From positions 1 to 64,000 of the forward strand of contig JAEWRL010000110.1 of the NCBI GenBank assembly GCA_023398955.1: a stretch of DNA of 64,000 nucleotides, given 5' to 3'. Source of the stretch: Pseudomonadota bacterium (GTDB taxonomy: Bacteria > Myxococcota_A > Polyangia > Polyangiales > Polyangiaceae). A program made the translations under genes and the position numbers. Shown in pieces: positions 34,454-44,174 of the stretch (its first letter is position 1; the number at the start of each line of letters is the position of its first letter). The notes below the pieces were generated by a model that was not told where the DNA came from, searched no databases, and saw only the letters and a list, made by a program, of their open reading frames with translations.

Positions 34454-36202
34454 TTGACAACCGGCGCAGAGGCATGGTGCAAAGCGTACACTGTGGCGGC
34501 CGAAGGAATCATCGAACTCCCGTCTCGTGCCACCGTCGCGCTGCCCCCGGTGCCAGGCGCTGAGGATGAGGCCCTAGGCCAAGCACTCGGCCTGTCGCCA
34601 ACGGTGGCGCAGTGGCTGAAGCGTCGCGGCCTCGATGATCGCGCCGCGGCGGTACGCTTCCTCCAACCCAGGCTCGCAGACCTCACCCCACCGGATGGCA
34701 TGGCGGGTCGACGAGCAGCTGCACAGCGGCTTGCTGAGGCGGTGCAAGCCGGCGAGACCGTCTGTGTCTTTGGCGACTACGACTGTGACGGGATTACCGC
34801 TACTGCCATCATGACCGAGGTGCTGCGAACGCTCGGGGCGAGTGCTGTGCCGCTATTGGCCAGTCGCTTTGATGGCGGGTACGGCGTCTCGGATTCCGCG
34901 GTAGCGCGGATCCTAGCGACCAACGCCAAGCTCATCATCACCTGTGACTGTGGGAGCTCTGATCACCAGAGCCTCCAACGCCTAGCGGACGCCGGACGCG
35001 ACGTCGTGGTCATCGATCACCATTTGGTGCCCGAGCAGGCGCTCCCCGCACTAGCGTTTCTGAATCCACACCGCGAGGACTGCCTTTTCTCTTTCAAGGG
35101 ACTGGCTTCCTGTGGGCTCGCCCTCTCGGTCGGCGCTGCGCTCAGGACTGAGCTCGGCGTGCCTCTCGACCTGAGGCGTTGGCTCGACCTCGTAGCAATA
35201 GGAACAATCGCCGACGTCGCACCACTTGCCCGCGACAACCGTGCGCTGGTCCGAGCAGGGCTGGTGAGCCTCTCCGCGGGTAGTCGTCCGGGAGTTCGCG
35301 CACTGCTGCGCTTGGCCGGTCATGAGCCCGGCGAACCGCTCAACGCCGAAGACGTGGCGTTTCGCATAGCGCCGCGGTTGAATGCGCCAGGACGCCTCGG
35401 GCGCCCAGACCTCGCTCTGGATCTCCTGCTCGCGCGTGATTCAGCGACCGCCGACGCGCTTGCCACCCGAATCGAGGAGCTCCAGGTCGAGCGACGGCGT
35501 CTGCAAGACGTGATCCTTCAGGAAGCTTGCGAGGAGATCGATCGCGAAGGGTATTCGCATCGCCCCGCCATCGTCATCGGCCGCGAGAACTGGAACCACG
35601 GCATCGTGGGGATCGTCGCAGGGCGCCTCGCCGAACGCTACCATAGGCCGGTCATCGTCGTCGGGTTCGAGGGCTCGCACGGCCGGGGATCCCTTCGAGG
35701 GCCGCGCGGCATCGAGCTGTTTGACGCATTGAAGCTGGCGGCACCGGCGCTCGTTCGCTTCGGAGGCCATCAAGCAGCAGCTGGGCTGGAAGTGACGGAG
35801 CAGGCTCTTCCCAAGCTGCGCGAATTGTTCGAGAACGCTTGCGAGCCACTCCTCTACAACAGCCACTCCTTGCCCGCGCCCGAGCAGCTACTTCGGATGC
35901 ATCCCAATGATGCTCCGTGGCAGGTTCAGGAGGATCTCTGTCAGCTGGAACCATGCGGAGAGGGCAACCCAGCGCCCCGCCTGGCGCTCGAAGGGGAGGT
36001 GCTACGAGCCCGCTCGGTTCGGGGAGGCCACCTGAAGCTGGAGCTGCGAGCTTCAGGCCACGACGTAGGTGGCTTCGGAGTCAGCATGGGAGCTCTCGCT
36101 GAGCACGTTGTAGGTCCGGTGGTCGTCATCGGTACCCTGCGGCGGGATAGGTGGCGAGGAGGGCGCGCTGTCGAGATCCGCGCCGAAGCGATCCTGCGAT
36201 GA
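34454..36202 (+). CDS. recJ: Single-stranded-DNA-specific exonuclease RecJ
   Basis: 582 aa DHH-family 5'-3' exonuclease used in recombination and mismatch repair. DHH motifs: VFGDYDCDGITATAIM near residue 100, TCDCGSSDHQ, VVIDHHLVPEQALP near 180, the SCGLALSVGAALR region and DHHA1 segment GGHQAAAGLEV near 440, then the C-terminal OB-fold. The start is unclear: TTG 34454 and GTG 34493 both lack a good ribosome site. The stop overlaps the SMUG1-like gene by ATGA. Confidence 0.92.
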   Translation: MTTGAEAWCKAYTVAAEGIIELPSRATVALPPVPGAEDEALGQALGLSPTVAQWLKRRGLDDRAAAVRFLQPRLADLTPPDGMAGRRAAAQRLAEAVQAGETVCVFGDYDCDGITATAIMTEVLRTLGASAVPLLASRFDGGYGVSDSAVARILATNAKLIITCDCGSSDHQSLQRLADAGRDVVVIDHHLVPEQALPALAFLNPHREDCLFSFKGLASCGLALSVGAALRTELGVPLDLRRWLDLVAIGTIADVAPLARDNRALVRAGLVSLSAGSRPGVRALLRLAGHEPGEPLNAEDVAFRIAPRLNAPGRLGRPDLALDLLLARDSATADALATRIEELQVERRRLQDVILQEACEEIDREGYSHRPAIVIGRENWNHGIVGIVAGRLAERYHRPVIVVGFEGSHGRGSLRGPRGIELFDALKLAAPALVRFGGHQAAAGLEVTEQALPKLRELFENACEPLLYNSHSLPAPEQLLRMHPNDAPWQVQEDLCQLEPCGEGNPAPRLALEGEVLRARSVRGGHLKLELRASGHDVGGFGVSMGALAEHVVGPVVVIGTLRRDRWRGGRAVEIRAEAILR

Positions 36203-36945
36203 CTCTTCGGAAGACACGGCTCGTGAGGGATCGATCTCCGCTCGTCGACATCAGCCGGTGGCTCTGCTCTCGAGTTGCTGAACTCTCCTTCTCGTTGCCC
36301 ATCACGCACGTTTACAACCCTTTGAGCTACGCTCGCCAGCCGCACGAAGCATACCTAAGACGCTTCGGGTCGACGCCGAAGTCCACGCTGCTCGTCGGAA
36401 TGAACCCTGGCCCGTTTGGTATGGCGCAGACGGGGGTTCCTTTTGGCGACGTCTCCTTCGTTCGTGACTGGATGGGGATCACTGGCGCTGTGGCGCGTCC
36501 AATCCCGGAGCATCCGAAGCGTCCAGTATCCGGTTTCCTGTGCACGCGGAGCGAGGTGAGCGGTACACGCTTGTGGGGATTCGCACGAGACGCTTTCGGG
36601 ACCCCCGAACAATTCTTCAGCAAGATCTTCGTGACCAACTACTGCCCATTGGTCTTCATGGAGGCTACGGGGAAGAACCGTACGCCCGACAAGCTTCCGA
36701 GCTCGGAACGCCAACCGCTGTACGAGGTCTGCGACGAAGCCCTTCGGCGCACGGCGACCATCCTGCGCCCCAGCAGGGTGGTGGGGGTCGGTGGCTTTGC
36801 AGAAAGGCGCGCCAGAGAAGCGCTTTCCGGCTTGAGCATCGAGGTGGCGTGCTTGCTGCATCCAAGCCCCGCCAATCCAAGAGCTAACCGCGGCTGGGCC
36901 GCCGAGGCCCACCGGACACTGAGTGCCTTAGGGGCGTTGCCCTGA
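36199..36945 (+). CDS. Uracil-DNA glycosylase, SMUG1 family
   Basis: 248 aa. SMUG1 enzymes excise uracil and oxidised pyrimidines. Motif 1 is GMNPGPFGMAQTG at residues 67-79, then PFGDVSFVRDWMGI, a feature of the SMUG1 clade. The C-terminal intercalation motif is HPSPANPRAN near residue 228. SMUG1 is known mainly from animals and from a limited set of bacteria. It overlaps recJ by four bases (ATGA), which suggests translational coupling and a shared DNA-repair unit. Confidence 0.88.
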   Translation: MTLRKTRLVRDRSPLVDISRWLCSRVAELSFSLPITHVYNPLSYARQPHEAYLRRFGSTPKSTLLVGMNPGPFGMAQTGVPFGDVSFVRDWMGITGAVARPIPEHPKRPVSGFLCTRSEVSGTRLWGFARDAFGTPEQFFSKIFVTNYCPLVFMEATGKNRTPDKLPSSERQPLYEVCDEALRRTATILRPSRVVGVGGFAERRAREALSGLSIEVACLLHPSPANPRANRGWAAEAHRTLSALGALP

Positions 36946-37000
36946 CCCTCGAATCATTGGCAGTCGTCCCCCGATGCTCTAAACTCGCGAGTCGCGCTCA

Positions 37001-37780
37001 ATGCCTCGGGAACTCATACGCTTCGTAGACGTGAACAAGGCTTTCGGACCCAAAGTGGTCTACCGGGGCCTCAATCTCGAGATTCGCAAAGGGGAAGCGC
37101 TGACCATCGTCGGGGGCTCCGGCGTCGGCAAGAGCGTCATGCTGAAGATGCTGATCGGACTCTTGCGTGCGGACTCGGGCCAGGTCTACTTCGATGGAAG
37201 CGACGTCGCTAGGATGAACGAGGACGAGCTCGCTCCGGTTCGGCAGCGCATTGCCATGCTCTTCCAGAGCGGAGCTCTCTTCGATTCCTTGACCGTGGGG
37301 CAGAACGTCGCCTATGGCCTCGAGGAACACTTCCGATACACGATGACTCGCACGGAGATAGCGGAACGGGTGGCGTGGGCACTTGCAGCAGTCGACCTGC
37401 CAGGTGTCGAGGGAATGTGGCCTGCGGATCTCTCGGGGGGCATGCGCAAGCGCGTAGGGCTCGCCCGCGCCATCGCCGTGCGGCCAGAAGTGCTGCTCTA
37501 TGACGAGCCGACGACCGGACTGGATCCCATCAACACGGCTCGAGTCAATCGGCTCATCATTGGGCTCAGAGAACGCCTCAACGTCACCACCGTCGTTGTC
37601 ACCCATGACATGAAGAGCGCGTTCGCCATCAGCGACCGCCTGGCCATGGTGCATGGGGGTCGGGTGATCCACGAAGCGCCCGTGAATGAGTTCCAGCGCT
37701 CCGATGACCCACGCATTCGAGACTTCATCGAAGGGCGGGCACCAGCGAACGAGGACGTCGAGACACTCCTTACAACCTAA
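37001..37780 (+). CDS. ABC transporter ATP-binding protein, MlaF-like
   Basis: 259 aa ATPase. Walker A GGSGVGKSV near residues 39-47, ABC signature LSGGMRKRVGLARAIA near 146-161, Walker B LLYDEPTTGLDP near 167-178, switch His in VVTHDMKSA. The closest group is MlaF/Ttg2A, which powers phospholipid or lipid transport at the inner membrane together with an MlaE permease and an MCE protein. An MCE protein follows at 38350, but no MlaE permease is encoded between them or nearby. Confidence 0.86.
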   Translation: MPRELIRFVDVNKAFGPKVVYRGLNLEIRKGEALTIVGGSGVGKSVMLKMLIGLLRADSGQVYFDGSDVARMNEDELAPVRQRIAMLFQSGALFDSLTVGQNVAYGLEEHFRYTMTRTEIAERVAWALAAVDLPGVEGMWPADLSGGMRKRVGLARAIAVRPEVLLYDEPTTGLDPINTARVNRLIIGLRERLNVTTVVVTHDMKSAFAISDRLAMVHGGRVIHEAPVNEFQRSDDPRIRDFIEGRAPANEDVETLLTT

Positions 37781-37889
37781 GCCGGCGTAGCCGGAACCAA
37801 AGAGGAGCTGTGCGTCGCCAGGCTATCAGCTATCTGTATGAAGATCCAACTCGGGTCGACTGTGCCACCCACTGCTGACCAGATGGCGA

Positions 37890-38168
37890 GTGCCCTCCCC
37901 CAGCGGTCGCGCGTACCTGGCAGACCAACTCCGGCGAGCCGCCGGCTCCATCCCTCTGAGCATCGGGAGGGAGCTGGCGAATTCGCTGCTGCCATATAGG
38001 GCGCGCTTCTACCGATTCGCGCGCCGCTCAGCGACCGAATCCGCCGCCTTCATTGACGCACTCGGATTACTCGAGCTCACCGATGAGCTGCTCCGAACTC
38101 GCGCCCGAGGTCTTCTGCTGGGCGTCGTCGCCATGCTCACCGCCATGGTCTTGAAGATTTCGGGCTAG
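37890..38168 (+). CDS. Four-helix-bundle protein, short N-terminus (possible remnant)
   Basis: 92 aa from GTG. The sequence YLADQLRRAAGSIPLSIGRE, then ARRSATESAAFIDALGLL and a final helix match the conserved part of the small four-helix-bundle family related to 23S rRNA intervening-sequence proteins. Family members are usually about 120 aa and carry a first helix that is missing here. The upstream 110 bases give no matching frame. It may be a truncated copy or be annotated with the wrong start. The position inside the Mla-like locus looks like an insertion. Confidence 0.5.
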   Translation: MPSPSGRAYLADQLRRAAGSIPLSIGRELANSLLPYRARFYRFARRSATESAAFIDALGLLELTDELLRTRARGLLLGVVAMLTAMVLKISG

Positions 38169-38349
38169 TCGGGCTCCGGGCCCCTCCGTGCCCTGGGCTC
38201 GGGCTCGAATCCCTCCTTTGCAAGCTCTCCCTAGAGTCCGCAGACAACCGCGGTCACGAGCTCCACGTGGACAACACCCGCCGAATGCGGCCCACGGACC
38301 GAGGTGACTCCACGGCGCCTGATGGTAGAAGGGAAGGACGTAGAGGGCC

Positions 38350-39489
38350 ATGGTCATCGCTCGAGAAGTCAAAGTCGGCGCGTTCATGCTCGCGGGGTTG
38401 ATCATCATCACCGCCGCCATCTTCATGATAGGCCAGGAACGCAACGTCTTTAGTTCAAAGGTGCAGTACAAGACGATCTTCACCAATGTGGAGGGCCTCA
38501 AGCGGGGTTCGCCCGTTCGCATGGGAGGGGTCGACGTCGGAATCGTCTCGGAGGTCGGCTACTCTCGGGATCCAAACGACCCGCGCCTCTACGTGACACT
38601 CGAGGTTGTCTCGGACGAGGCGCGGCGGATCCGCCAGGACAGCACGGCCACGATTGCCGGCAAAGGTCTGCTTGGCGATAAGCTGGTCGACGTCGAACCG
38701 GGAACGGTAGGCAAGCCACGCATCGAAGCTGGGGGCATCATTCCGTCACAAGAGTCGAAGGACCTGACGCAGGCGATTGCGCAGCTCGGCACGATCACCT
38801 CGAAGGCAGAACGAGTGCTCAACAATCTCGAGCAATCGACGCGCTCTCTCGCTGACGACAGACTTCACCAGGACCTCAAAGCTAGCGTTGCTTCCTTGGA
38901 AGGAATCCTGGGTAGCGTAAACCGCGGCGAGGGATACGTCGGCAAGCTCGTGAAAGACGAACGCGAAGCAGAACGCGTCTCCCGGACCATCGATGGGCTC
39001 GAGGGAGCCACGCGGCAACTCGCGGAAACGCTCAGTACCCTCAACACAGTCGTAGCGCAGGTGCAACAGGGGCCGGGGTTCGCGCACGACCTGCTGTACG
39101 GGGAAGGCCCAGGTCAGACGCTCGCCTCCTTCGGCAGTGCAGCCGATGAGGTAGCCATCACCCTGAAGGGCATGCGGGAAGGGAATGGCATTGGCCGAAG
39201 TGTCATCTACGGCGACGGGGACTCCGAGCAGCTGATGGAGAACCTTGAAGCCATCACCACCGATGTGCGTGCGATGATCGCTGACATTCGCGCAGGCAAG
39301 GGCACGCTAGGGGCGCTTCTGGTGGATCCGTCCGTTTACGAGGATCTCAAGGTTCTCCTCGGGAACGTGAGCAGAAATAAGGCGCTTCGTGCCCTGGTAC
39401 GGTACTCCGTCCAGCAGGAGGAGGGCGCGGAAGCCGTGGAGATTCAGAGCTCCGCGCCGCAGTCACCGAGCGCCGGGCCGGAGAAGTAG
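38350..39489 (+). CDS. MCE family protein (MlaD-like)
   Basis: 379 aa. An N-terminal membrane helix (residues 9-28, GAFMLAGLIIITAAIFMIG) is followed by an MCE domain (TNVEGLKRGSPVRMGGVDVG near 43-62, then KGLLGDKLVDVEPG) and about 230 residues of helical, coiled region with MCE-type repeats. Such proteins form periplasmic rings or tubes that carry lipids between membranes. It follows the MlaF-like ATPase after about 570 bases that hold the small helix-bundle frame. Confidence 0.88.
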   Translation: MVIAREVKVGAFMLAGLIIITAAIFMIGQERNVFSSKVQYKTIFTNVEGLKRGSPVRMGGVDVGIVSEVGYSRDPNDPRLYVTLEVVSDEARRIRQDSTATIAGKGLLGDKLVDVEPGTVGKPRIEAGGIIPSQESKDLTQAIAQLGTITSKAERVLNNLEQSTRSLADDRLHQDLKASVASLEGILGSVNRGEGYVGKLVKDEREAERVSRTIDGLEGATRQLAETLSTLNTVVAQVQQGPGFAHDLLYGEGPGQTLASFGSAADEVAITLKGMREGNGIGRSVIYGDGDSEQLMENLEAITTDVRAMIADIRAGKGTLGALLVDPSVYEDLKVLLGNVSRNKALRALVRYSVQQEEGAEAVEIQSSAPQSPSAGPEK

Positions 39490-39558
39490 CCCCGAGCGCT
39501 CAGCAGTCTCGGGCCCTTCCCTGACAGCCACGAATTCCCGTTCTATAATCGCCGGGCA

Positions 39559-42500
39559 ATGCGATTCTTGGAACGCGCCGCTCGAGCGCTGGTCGTACTC
39601 TGTGTATTCGGCCTGGCATCGTACCTAGCAATCCAACACGGAACGGGCGGCCTCTGGCGGGGACTCGAGGCGGCACACGCCGTCGGCGCCCCCGGCGTTC
39701 CCAAGGCCCCTTACGACCTCACCGAGCTGACGGCAGTCAACGAGACGCTGCACACGATCCGTAAGCAATACGTGGAACCGGAACGCGTCAACCCGCGACA
39801 GATGTTCCTCAGCGCGCTGAATCAGATACAAAAGGAGGTTGCGCAGGTCATTGTCTCCCACGCCGACAAGTCGCGAACCGTCACTCTCCAAGTCGAAACG
39901 GAATCGCGTGAGTTTCGGGTGGACACGGTCCAAGGGCTCTGGGACGTCTCCGCGCGCCTTCGAGAGGTCTTCGCGTTCCTCCAGCAGAATCTGGCAAATA
40001 CCGACGTCGATCTGCGGGACGTCGAGTACGCTGCATGCAACGGCATGTTGCGGACGCTCGACCCCCACAGCGTCTTTCTGACACCGGAAGCGTACCGCGA
40101 GATGAACCTCTCGACCTCCGGGCACTTCGGCGGGCTGGGCATCGTCATCTCGATTCGCGACCAAATGTTGACGATCATGCGCCCCATGCCCGCTACACCC
40201 GCCGGAAACGCGGGGCTCAAACGATTCGACAGGATCGTCAAGATCAACAACGAGTCGACGCTCAACATGCCGCTCGACGACGCCGTCGCGCGATTGCGGG
40301 GGAAGCCCGGCTCACGCGTCACCGTGTGGATTCAGCGAGACGGCGCTGGCGGCTGGAAGGGAGCTCGCGCTTTCGAGCTCGTTCGTGAGGAGATCAGCAT
40401 TGCATCGGTGGACTCGCGCATGCTCACCGCAGACGTTGGGTACGTCAGACTGAAGGGCTTCCAAAGCACTACGGCGGACGAACTGGACAAGGCTCTCGCT
40501 ACGCTGAAGTCAAAGAGCCCCCTCCGGGGTCTCGTCCTCGATCTGCGGGACAATCCAGGCGGTCTCCTTGACCAGGCCACGAAGGTGGCCGACAAATTCG
40601 TCGGGGAAGGCGTGCTCGTCGCGACGGAAGGCATCAGTGAAGGCCGTGAAGAGAAGCTGGCAACGCGTCGAGGCACGGAGCCCGACTATCCCATCGTCGT
40701 CCTGACGAACGGCTCCTCCGCCAGCGCCAGCGAGATCGTCGCGGGTGCACTCAAGAACCAAGGTCGCGCTCTGGTCGCCGGACGGACCACGTTCGGAAAG
40801 GGAACCGTCCAGCTCGTATTCCCACGCATCACCCCTGACGGAGCCGCTCTCAAGCTGACCATCGCTCAGTACCTTACGCCCGGAGACGTTTCCATCCAGG
40901 GTGTCGGCGTGACGCCAGACATCGCGTTGGACCCCATGACTGCCGACCCGTTGGAGATGGACCTGTTTAGTTCCGAGCGACCCATTCGGGAGCGTGACCT
41001 CTCCGAGAGTCTGGCGACCCGCGGGAAACGAAACACCGATCGCCCCGCATTTACCCTTCGCTACAACCTGAAGGAGGAGGAACGAGCGGCCATGCGCGAA
41101 CGTGGTGGCGAGCTCGACGACGAGTTCTCGATCGACTTTCCGCTCGAGTTCGCCCGTGATCTGGTCAGCCACCTGCTCCCCGGCCAGCGCAAGGCACAGC
41201 TACGCCAAGCGAAGGACTTCGTCGACAAGGTTCAACAGCAGGAGATCGCCGCTGTCAGCGAGGACTTGGCCGCGCTCGGTATCGACTGGAGCAGCCCTCC
41301 GAAAGAGGCGGAACCCGGCCCGACCAACAAGCAGTACGAGGTGCGGGTCACGACGGATCGGAAGGGCAATACGGCTACCGCTGGCGAACCGATGACGCTC
41401 AAGGTCAGCGTCACCAATAAGGCGAAGACGCCGATTCATCAGCTTCGAGCCATTACTAAGAGCGACGGAGGCTACTATGACGAGAAGGAGCTGATCTTCG
41501 GCCGCATCAACGGCGGAGAAACAAGGACAGCCACCGTCCCACTCGGGTGGTGCGAGATCGAGGGTCGCCGCCCCGGAACGACGACCCCGGTGCCGGACGG
41601 AGCAGCCCGCTCGTGCAAGCTGCCCATGGACGCGGTGACACGTCAGGACGTCGTGAAGATTCGATTCCACGCGGAAGGTGGCCAGCCGCCGAACGACGCT
41701 GAGATTCGCCCCACCGTGCGCAGCCTGGAGCGCCCCATCTTTGCGTATACCTATCAGCTTGTCGACAATCGACCCGGCAATGGAGACGGACAGCTATCGA
41801 GGGGTGAGGGTGCCACCATCTATCTGACGGTGAAGAACGTCGGAAAGGGCCGCAGCTACGAGACGCAAAGCAACCTTCGAAACCTTACTGGCGACGGCCT
41901 ACTGCTTCACGCTGGGCGTTTCGATGTCTCCAACATGATGCCTGGCGACGTCCGGGAGGTCGAGCTCACGTTCGATGTGCTCGAAACGCTCGACGAAAAC
42001 GCAGTGCAGCTCGAGGTCAGCGTCGTCGACCGGGATCTTCGTGTTGCCGCGACGGAAAAGCTCGTTTTCCCGGTAGTGAAGGGCGGGCTCTTCGTTCAGA
42101 AAGCAACAGGAATGGTCGCCACGCTGGTCGATGACGCGCCTGTGAGGGGGCAGCCTCTGGAAGCCGCGCGGGTTGTCGGTCAACTCGCAAAGGGAAGCAC
42201 CCTGAACCAACTTGGTACCTTCGGGGAATTCCTGAAGGTGGAGCTGGGCGCCAACAGGTTCGGCTTCGTCCCTCGCAGCGCTACGCGGGATGCTGGCGGC
42301 GCGTCGAAGGACAATGTAGCTTTCGAACCGCTGCTAAAGCACTCTCCGCCGATCCTGGAGGTCACACCGGCAACGCTGGCGACTCGCGATTCGACGGTCA
42401 GAATCGAAGGGACCGCGACCGACGGTGATCGCGTGTTAGACACCTACATATTCGTGGGCTCCCGGAAGGTGTTCTACCGGTCGAACCGCAAGGGCGAGAC

Positions 42501-42702
42501 CCCGAACACGATGGAATTTTCGGTGCTGGCGGAGCTCACACCCGGCATCAACGTCATCTCCGTTGTTGCACGCGAGAGCGAAGATACGGCGGCTCGGCAC
42601 ACCATGATCGTCCGACGTGACGGACCAAACGGTGAGCCGCTGCCAACTCCCGAAAGCGAACTCTTCGGCGCCGGTTGGGAGTTCACGGGCGCCACGGACT
42701 AG
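39559..42702 (+). CDS. S41 family C-terminal processing protease with long multi-domain extension
   Basis: 1047 aa, about twice the usual CtpA length. A signal anchor (residues 8-26) is followed by a PDZ domain (GHFGGLGIVISIRD, AGLKRFDRIVKIN near 195-265), then the S41 protease core with catalytic Ser in NGSSASASEIVAGAL (near 390) and Lys in RTTFGKGTVQ (near 415). After about residue 600 come two CARDB/Ig-like segments (LKVSVTNKAKTPIHQLRAI and ATIYLTVKNVGKGRSY), an SH3-like segment and a final Ig-like part. It acts in the periplasm; the extension may bind envelope substrates (inference). Confidence 0.88.
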   Translation: MRFLERAARALVVLCVFGLASYLAIQHGTGGLWRGLEAAHAVGAPGVPKAPYDLTELTAVNETLHTIRKQYVEPERVNPRQMFLSALNQIQKEVAQVIVSHADKSRTVTLQVETESREFRVDTVQGLWDVSARLREVFAFLQQNLANTDVDLRDVEYAACNGMLRTLDPHSVFLTPEAYREMNLSTSGHFGGLGIVISIRDQMLTIMRPMPATPAGNAGLKRFDRIVKINNESTLNMPLDDAVARLRGKPGSRVTVWIQRDGAGGWKGARAFELVREEISIASVDSRMLTADVGYVRLKGFQSTTADELDKALATLKSKSPLRGLVLDLRDNPGGLLDQATKVADKFVGEGVLVATEGISEGREEKLATRRGTEPDYPIVVLTNGSSASASEIVAGALKNQGRALVAGRTTFGKGTVQLVFPRITPDGAALKLTIAQYLTPGDVSIQGVGVTPDIALDPMTADPLEMDLFSSERPIRERDLSESLATRGKRNTDRPAFTLRYNLKEEERAAMRERGGELDDEFSIDFPLEFARDLVSHLLPGQRKAQLRQAKDFVDKVQQQEIAAVSEDLAALGIDWSSPPKEAEPGPTNKQYEVRVTTDRKGNTATAGEPMTLKVSVTNKAKTPIHQLRAITKSDGGYYDEKELIFGRINGGETRTATVPLGWCEIEGRRPGTTTPVPDGAARSCKLPMDAVTRQDVVKIRFHAEGGQPPNDAEIRPTVRSLERPIFAYTYQLVDNRPGNGDGQLSRGEGATIYLTVKNVGKGRSYETQSNLRNLTGDGLLLHAGRFDVSNMMPGDVREVELTFDVLETLDENAVQLEVSVVDRDLRVAATEKLVFPVVKGGLFVQKATGMVATLVDDAPVRGQPLEAARVVGQLAKGSTLNQLGTFGEFLKVELGANRFGFVPRSATRDAGGASKDNVAFEPLLKHSPPILEVTPATLATRDSTVRIEGTATDGDRVLDTYIFVGSRKVFYRSNRKGETPNTMEFSVLAELTPGINVISVVARESEDTAARHTMIVRRDGPNGEPLPTPESELFGAGWEFTGATD

Positions 42703-42774
42703 TCTGCGACAAGCAGCCTCGCCTAATCCTCAGCCCCACGGGAGGAGGGGAAATACCTCCCTTGCGAGACGGTC

Positions 42775-43497
42775 ATGCGCCTTCACGTCAACATCGATCA
42801 CGTTGCCACGTTGCGCAATGCGCGCGGTACCTCCTATCCCAATCCGATTGACGCTGCGCTGAGGGCCGAGCAGGCCGGCGCCGACGGCATTACAGCACAC
42901 CTGCGGGAAGACCGGCGTCACATGCGTGATGCGGACATGACAGCGTTGCGAGGTGCGATTTCGACGGTTCTGAATATGGAAATGGCGGCCACTCCAGAGA
43001 TGTCGGGCATTGCCCGGCGGCTCCGACCCGACGTGATAACGCTGGTGCCCGAGCGTCGTGAGGAAAGGACCACCGAGGGTGGTCTCGACGTGGTAGGAGG
43101 TCATGCAGCGATCGAGCTGGTAGCGAGGATGTGCCGTGAAACAGGCATCAAGCTGAGCCTTTTCATCGAACCCGATGAGGCGCAGATTCGCGCCAGTCGG
43201 GATCTGGGTGCAGCTCAGGTTGAGCTGCACACTGGTGCCTACTGCAACCTGGATGGCCAAGACTGCTCCGCCGAGTTGGAGCGGATTCGGAGCGCCGCTC
43301 GAAGCGCCCATGCCCTCGGGCTGGAGGTCGCTGCCGGACATGGCCTCACGCGACGTCATCTCTCCGCTATCGCAGCAATCCCAGAAATCGTTGAGGTGAA
43401 CATTGGCCACGCCATTGTTGCGGACGCCATCTTCCTTGGACTGGACGCTGCGATCCGGGCGTTTCGAGAGGCGATGGTCGTGGCCCGCTCGGCATGA
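42775..43497 (+). CDS. pdxJ: Pyridoxine 5'-phosphate synthase (PdxJ)
   Basis: 240 aa TIM barrel that joins 3-amino-1-hydroxyacetone phosphate with deoxyxylulose 5-phosphate to give pyridoxine 5'-phosphate. Signatures: VNIDHVATLRNARGT at residues 5-19, GADGITAHLREDRRHM near 35-50, EPDEAQI, AAGHGLT and EVNIGHAIV. The usual partner pdxA is not nearby. The 72-base gap after the protease holds a GGGAGG/CCTCCC inverted repeat (about 42739-42761). Confidence 0.94.
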   Translation: MRLHVNIDHVATLRNARGTSYPNPIDAALRAEQAGADGITAHLREDRRHMRDADMTALRGAISTVLNMEMAATPEMSGIARRLRPDVITLVPERREERTTEGGLDVVGGHAAIELVARMCRETGIKLSLFIEPDEAQIRASRDLGAAQVELHTGAYCNLDGQDCSAELERIRSAARSAHALGLEVAAGHGLTRRHLSAIAAIPEIVEVNIGHAIVADAIFLGLDAAIRAFREAMVVARSA

Positions 43498-43595
43498 CAT
43501 CGAATGAGAACGTATCTCTGCCGGTCATGGCAGTACGCGATGATCCACGGAGCATGGGTGCTCGCACCGTCCGAGCTCAGGCCAGGACTTGAGGC

Positions 43596-44174
43596 TCAGG
43601 CCTCGCCCGGCGAATCCTCCGCGGGCACCGGTGGCGTCGCCGCGATCGCACGCGCCAAATAGCGGTCCAGGGTGCTCAGCGCGCGCGGCTTGGCAGTCTC
43701 TGCCGCTCGCGAAACGTGGCGCAGCAGAACCCGAAGCTCGCGACGGTTCGCCTCCGAATGGTTCTCGAGGAACGCATCGATCCCCTGCTCACCTTCCGCC
43801 AAGAGGCGGGTACGCCAGCTCACGACGGGGGTCGGGGCTCCTACCTGAGCTCGGGGTGGTGGCAAAACCCCGGCACGGAGATTCTGAGCAAGCTCCGAAT
43901 CGCCCAATGCGCGAAGCTCCTGCCGAATGCGCCTGATAGCGCGGTTGCGCGCGGCGTCGCTCGTGATGCGGCGCGCCTCCGCGACGGCGCTCAACAGCGT
44001 CTCAGGTAGTTCCATGAGCCGAAGACGACGTGACGGTAGGGCACAAAGCTCCTCGGCAAGCCGCGCGAGGACCGCCTCCCTCTCCTTCCGTTCGCGGCGC
44101 TCAGCCGTCCGCGATAGCCTGGGCTCGACGGCGTCGTCGCGATGGTGTTCGTCGTGGAGGGGGTCGCCAGGCAT
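43596..44174 (-). CDS. darP: Ribosome-associated protein DarP (YjgA/DUF615)
   Basis: 192 aa. The DUF615 hallmark is seen: RTAERRERKEREAVLARLAEEL near residues 22-43 (given in two parts: RTAERRERKEREAV, LARLAEEL), then LPSRRLRLMELPETL and NRAIRRIRQELR. DarP binds pre-50S particles and helps late assembly of the large ribosomal subunit. It is divergent from nnr. Confidence 0.82.
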   Translation of the reverse strand: MPGDPLHDEHHRDDAVEPRLSRTAERRERKEREAVLARLAEELCALPSRRLRLMELPETLLSAVAEARRITSDAARNRAIRRIRQELRALGDSELAQNLRAGVLPPPRAQVGAPTPVVSWRTRLLAEGEQGIDAFLENHSEANRRELRVLLRHVSRAAETAKPRALSTLDRYLARAIAATPPVPAEDSPGEA

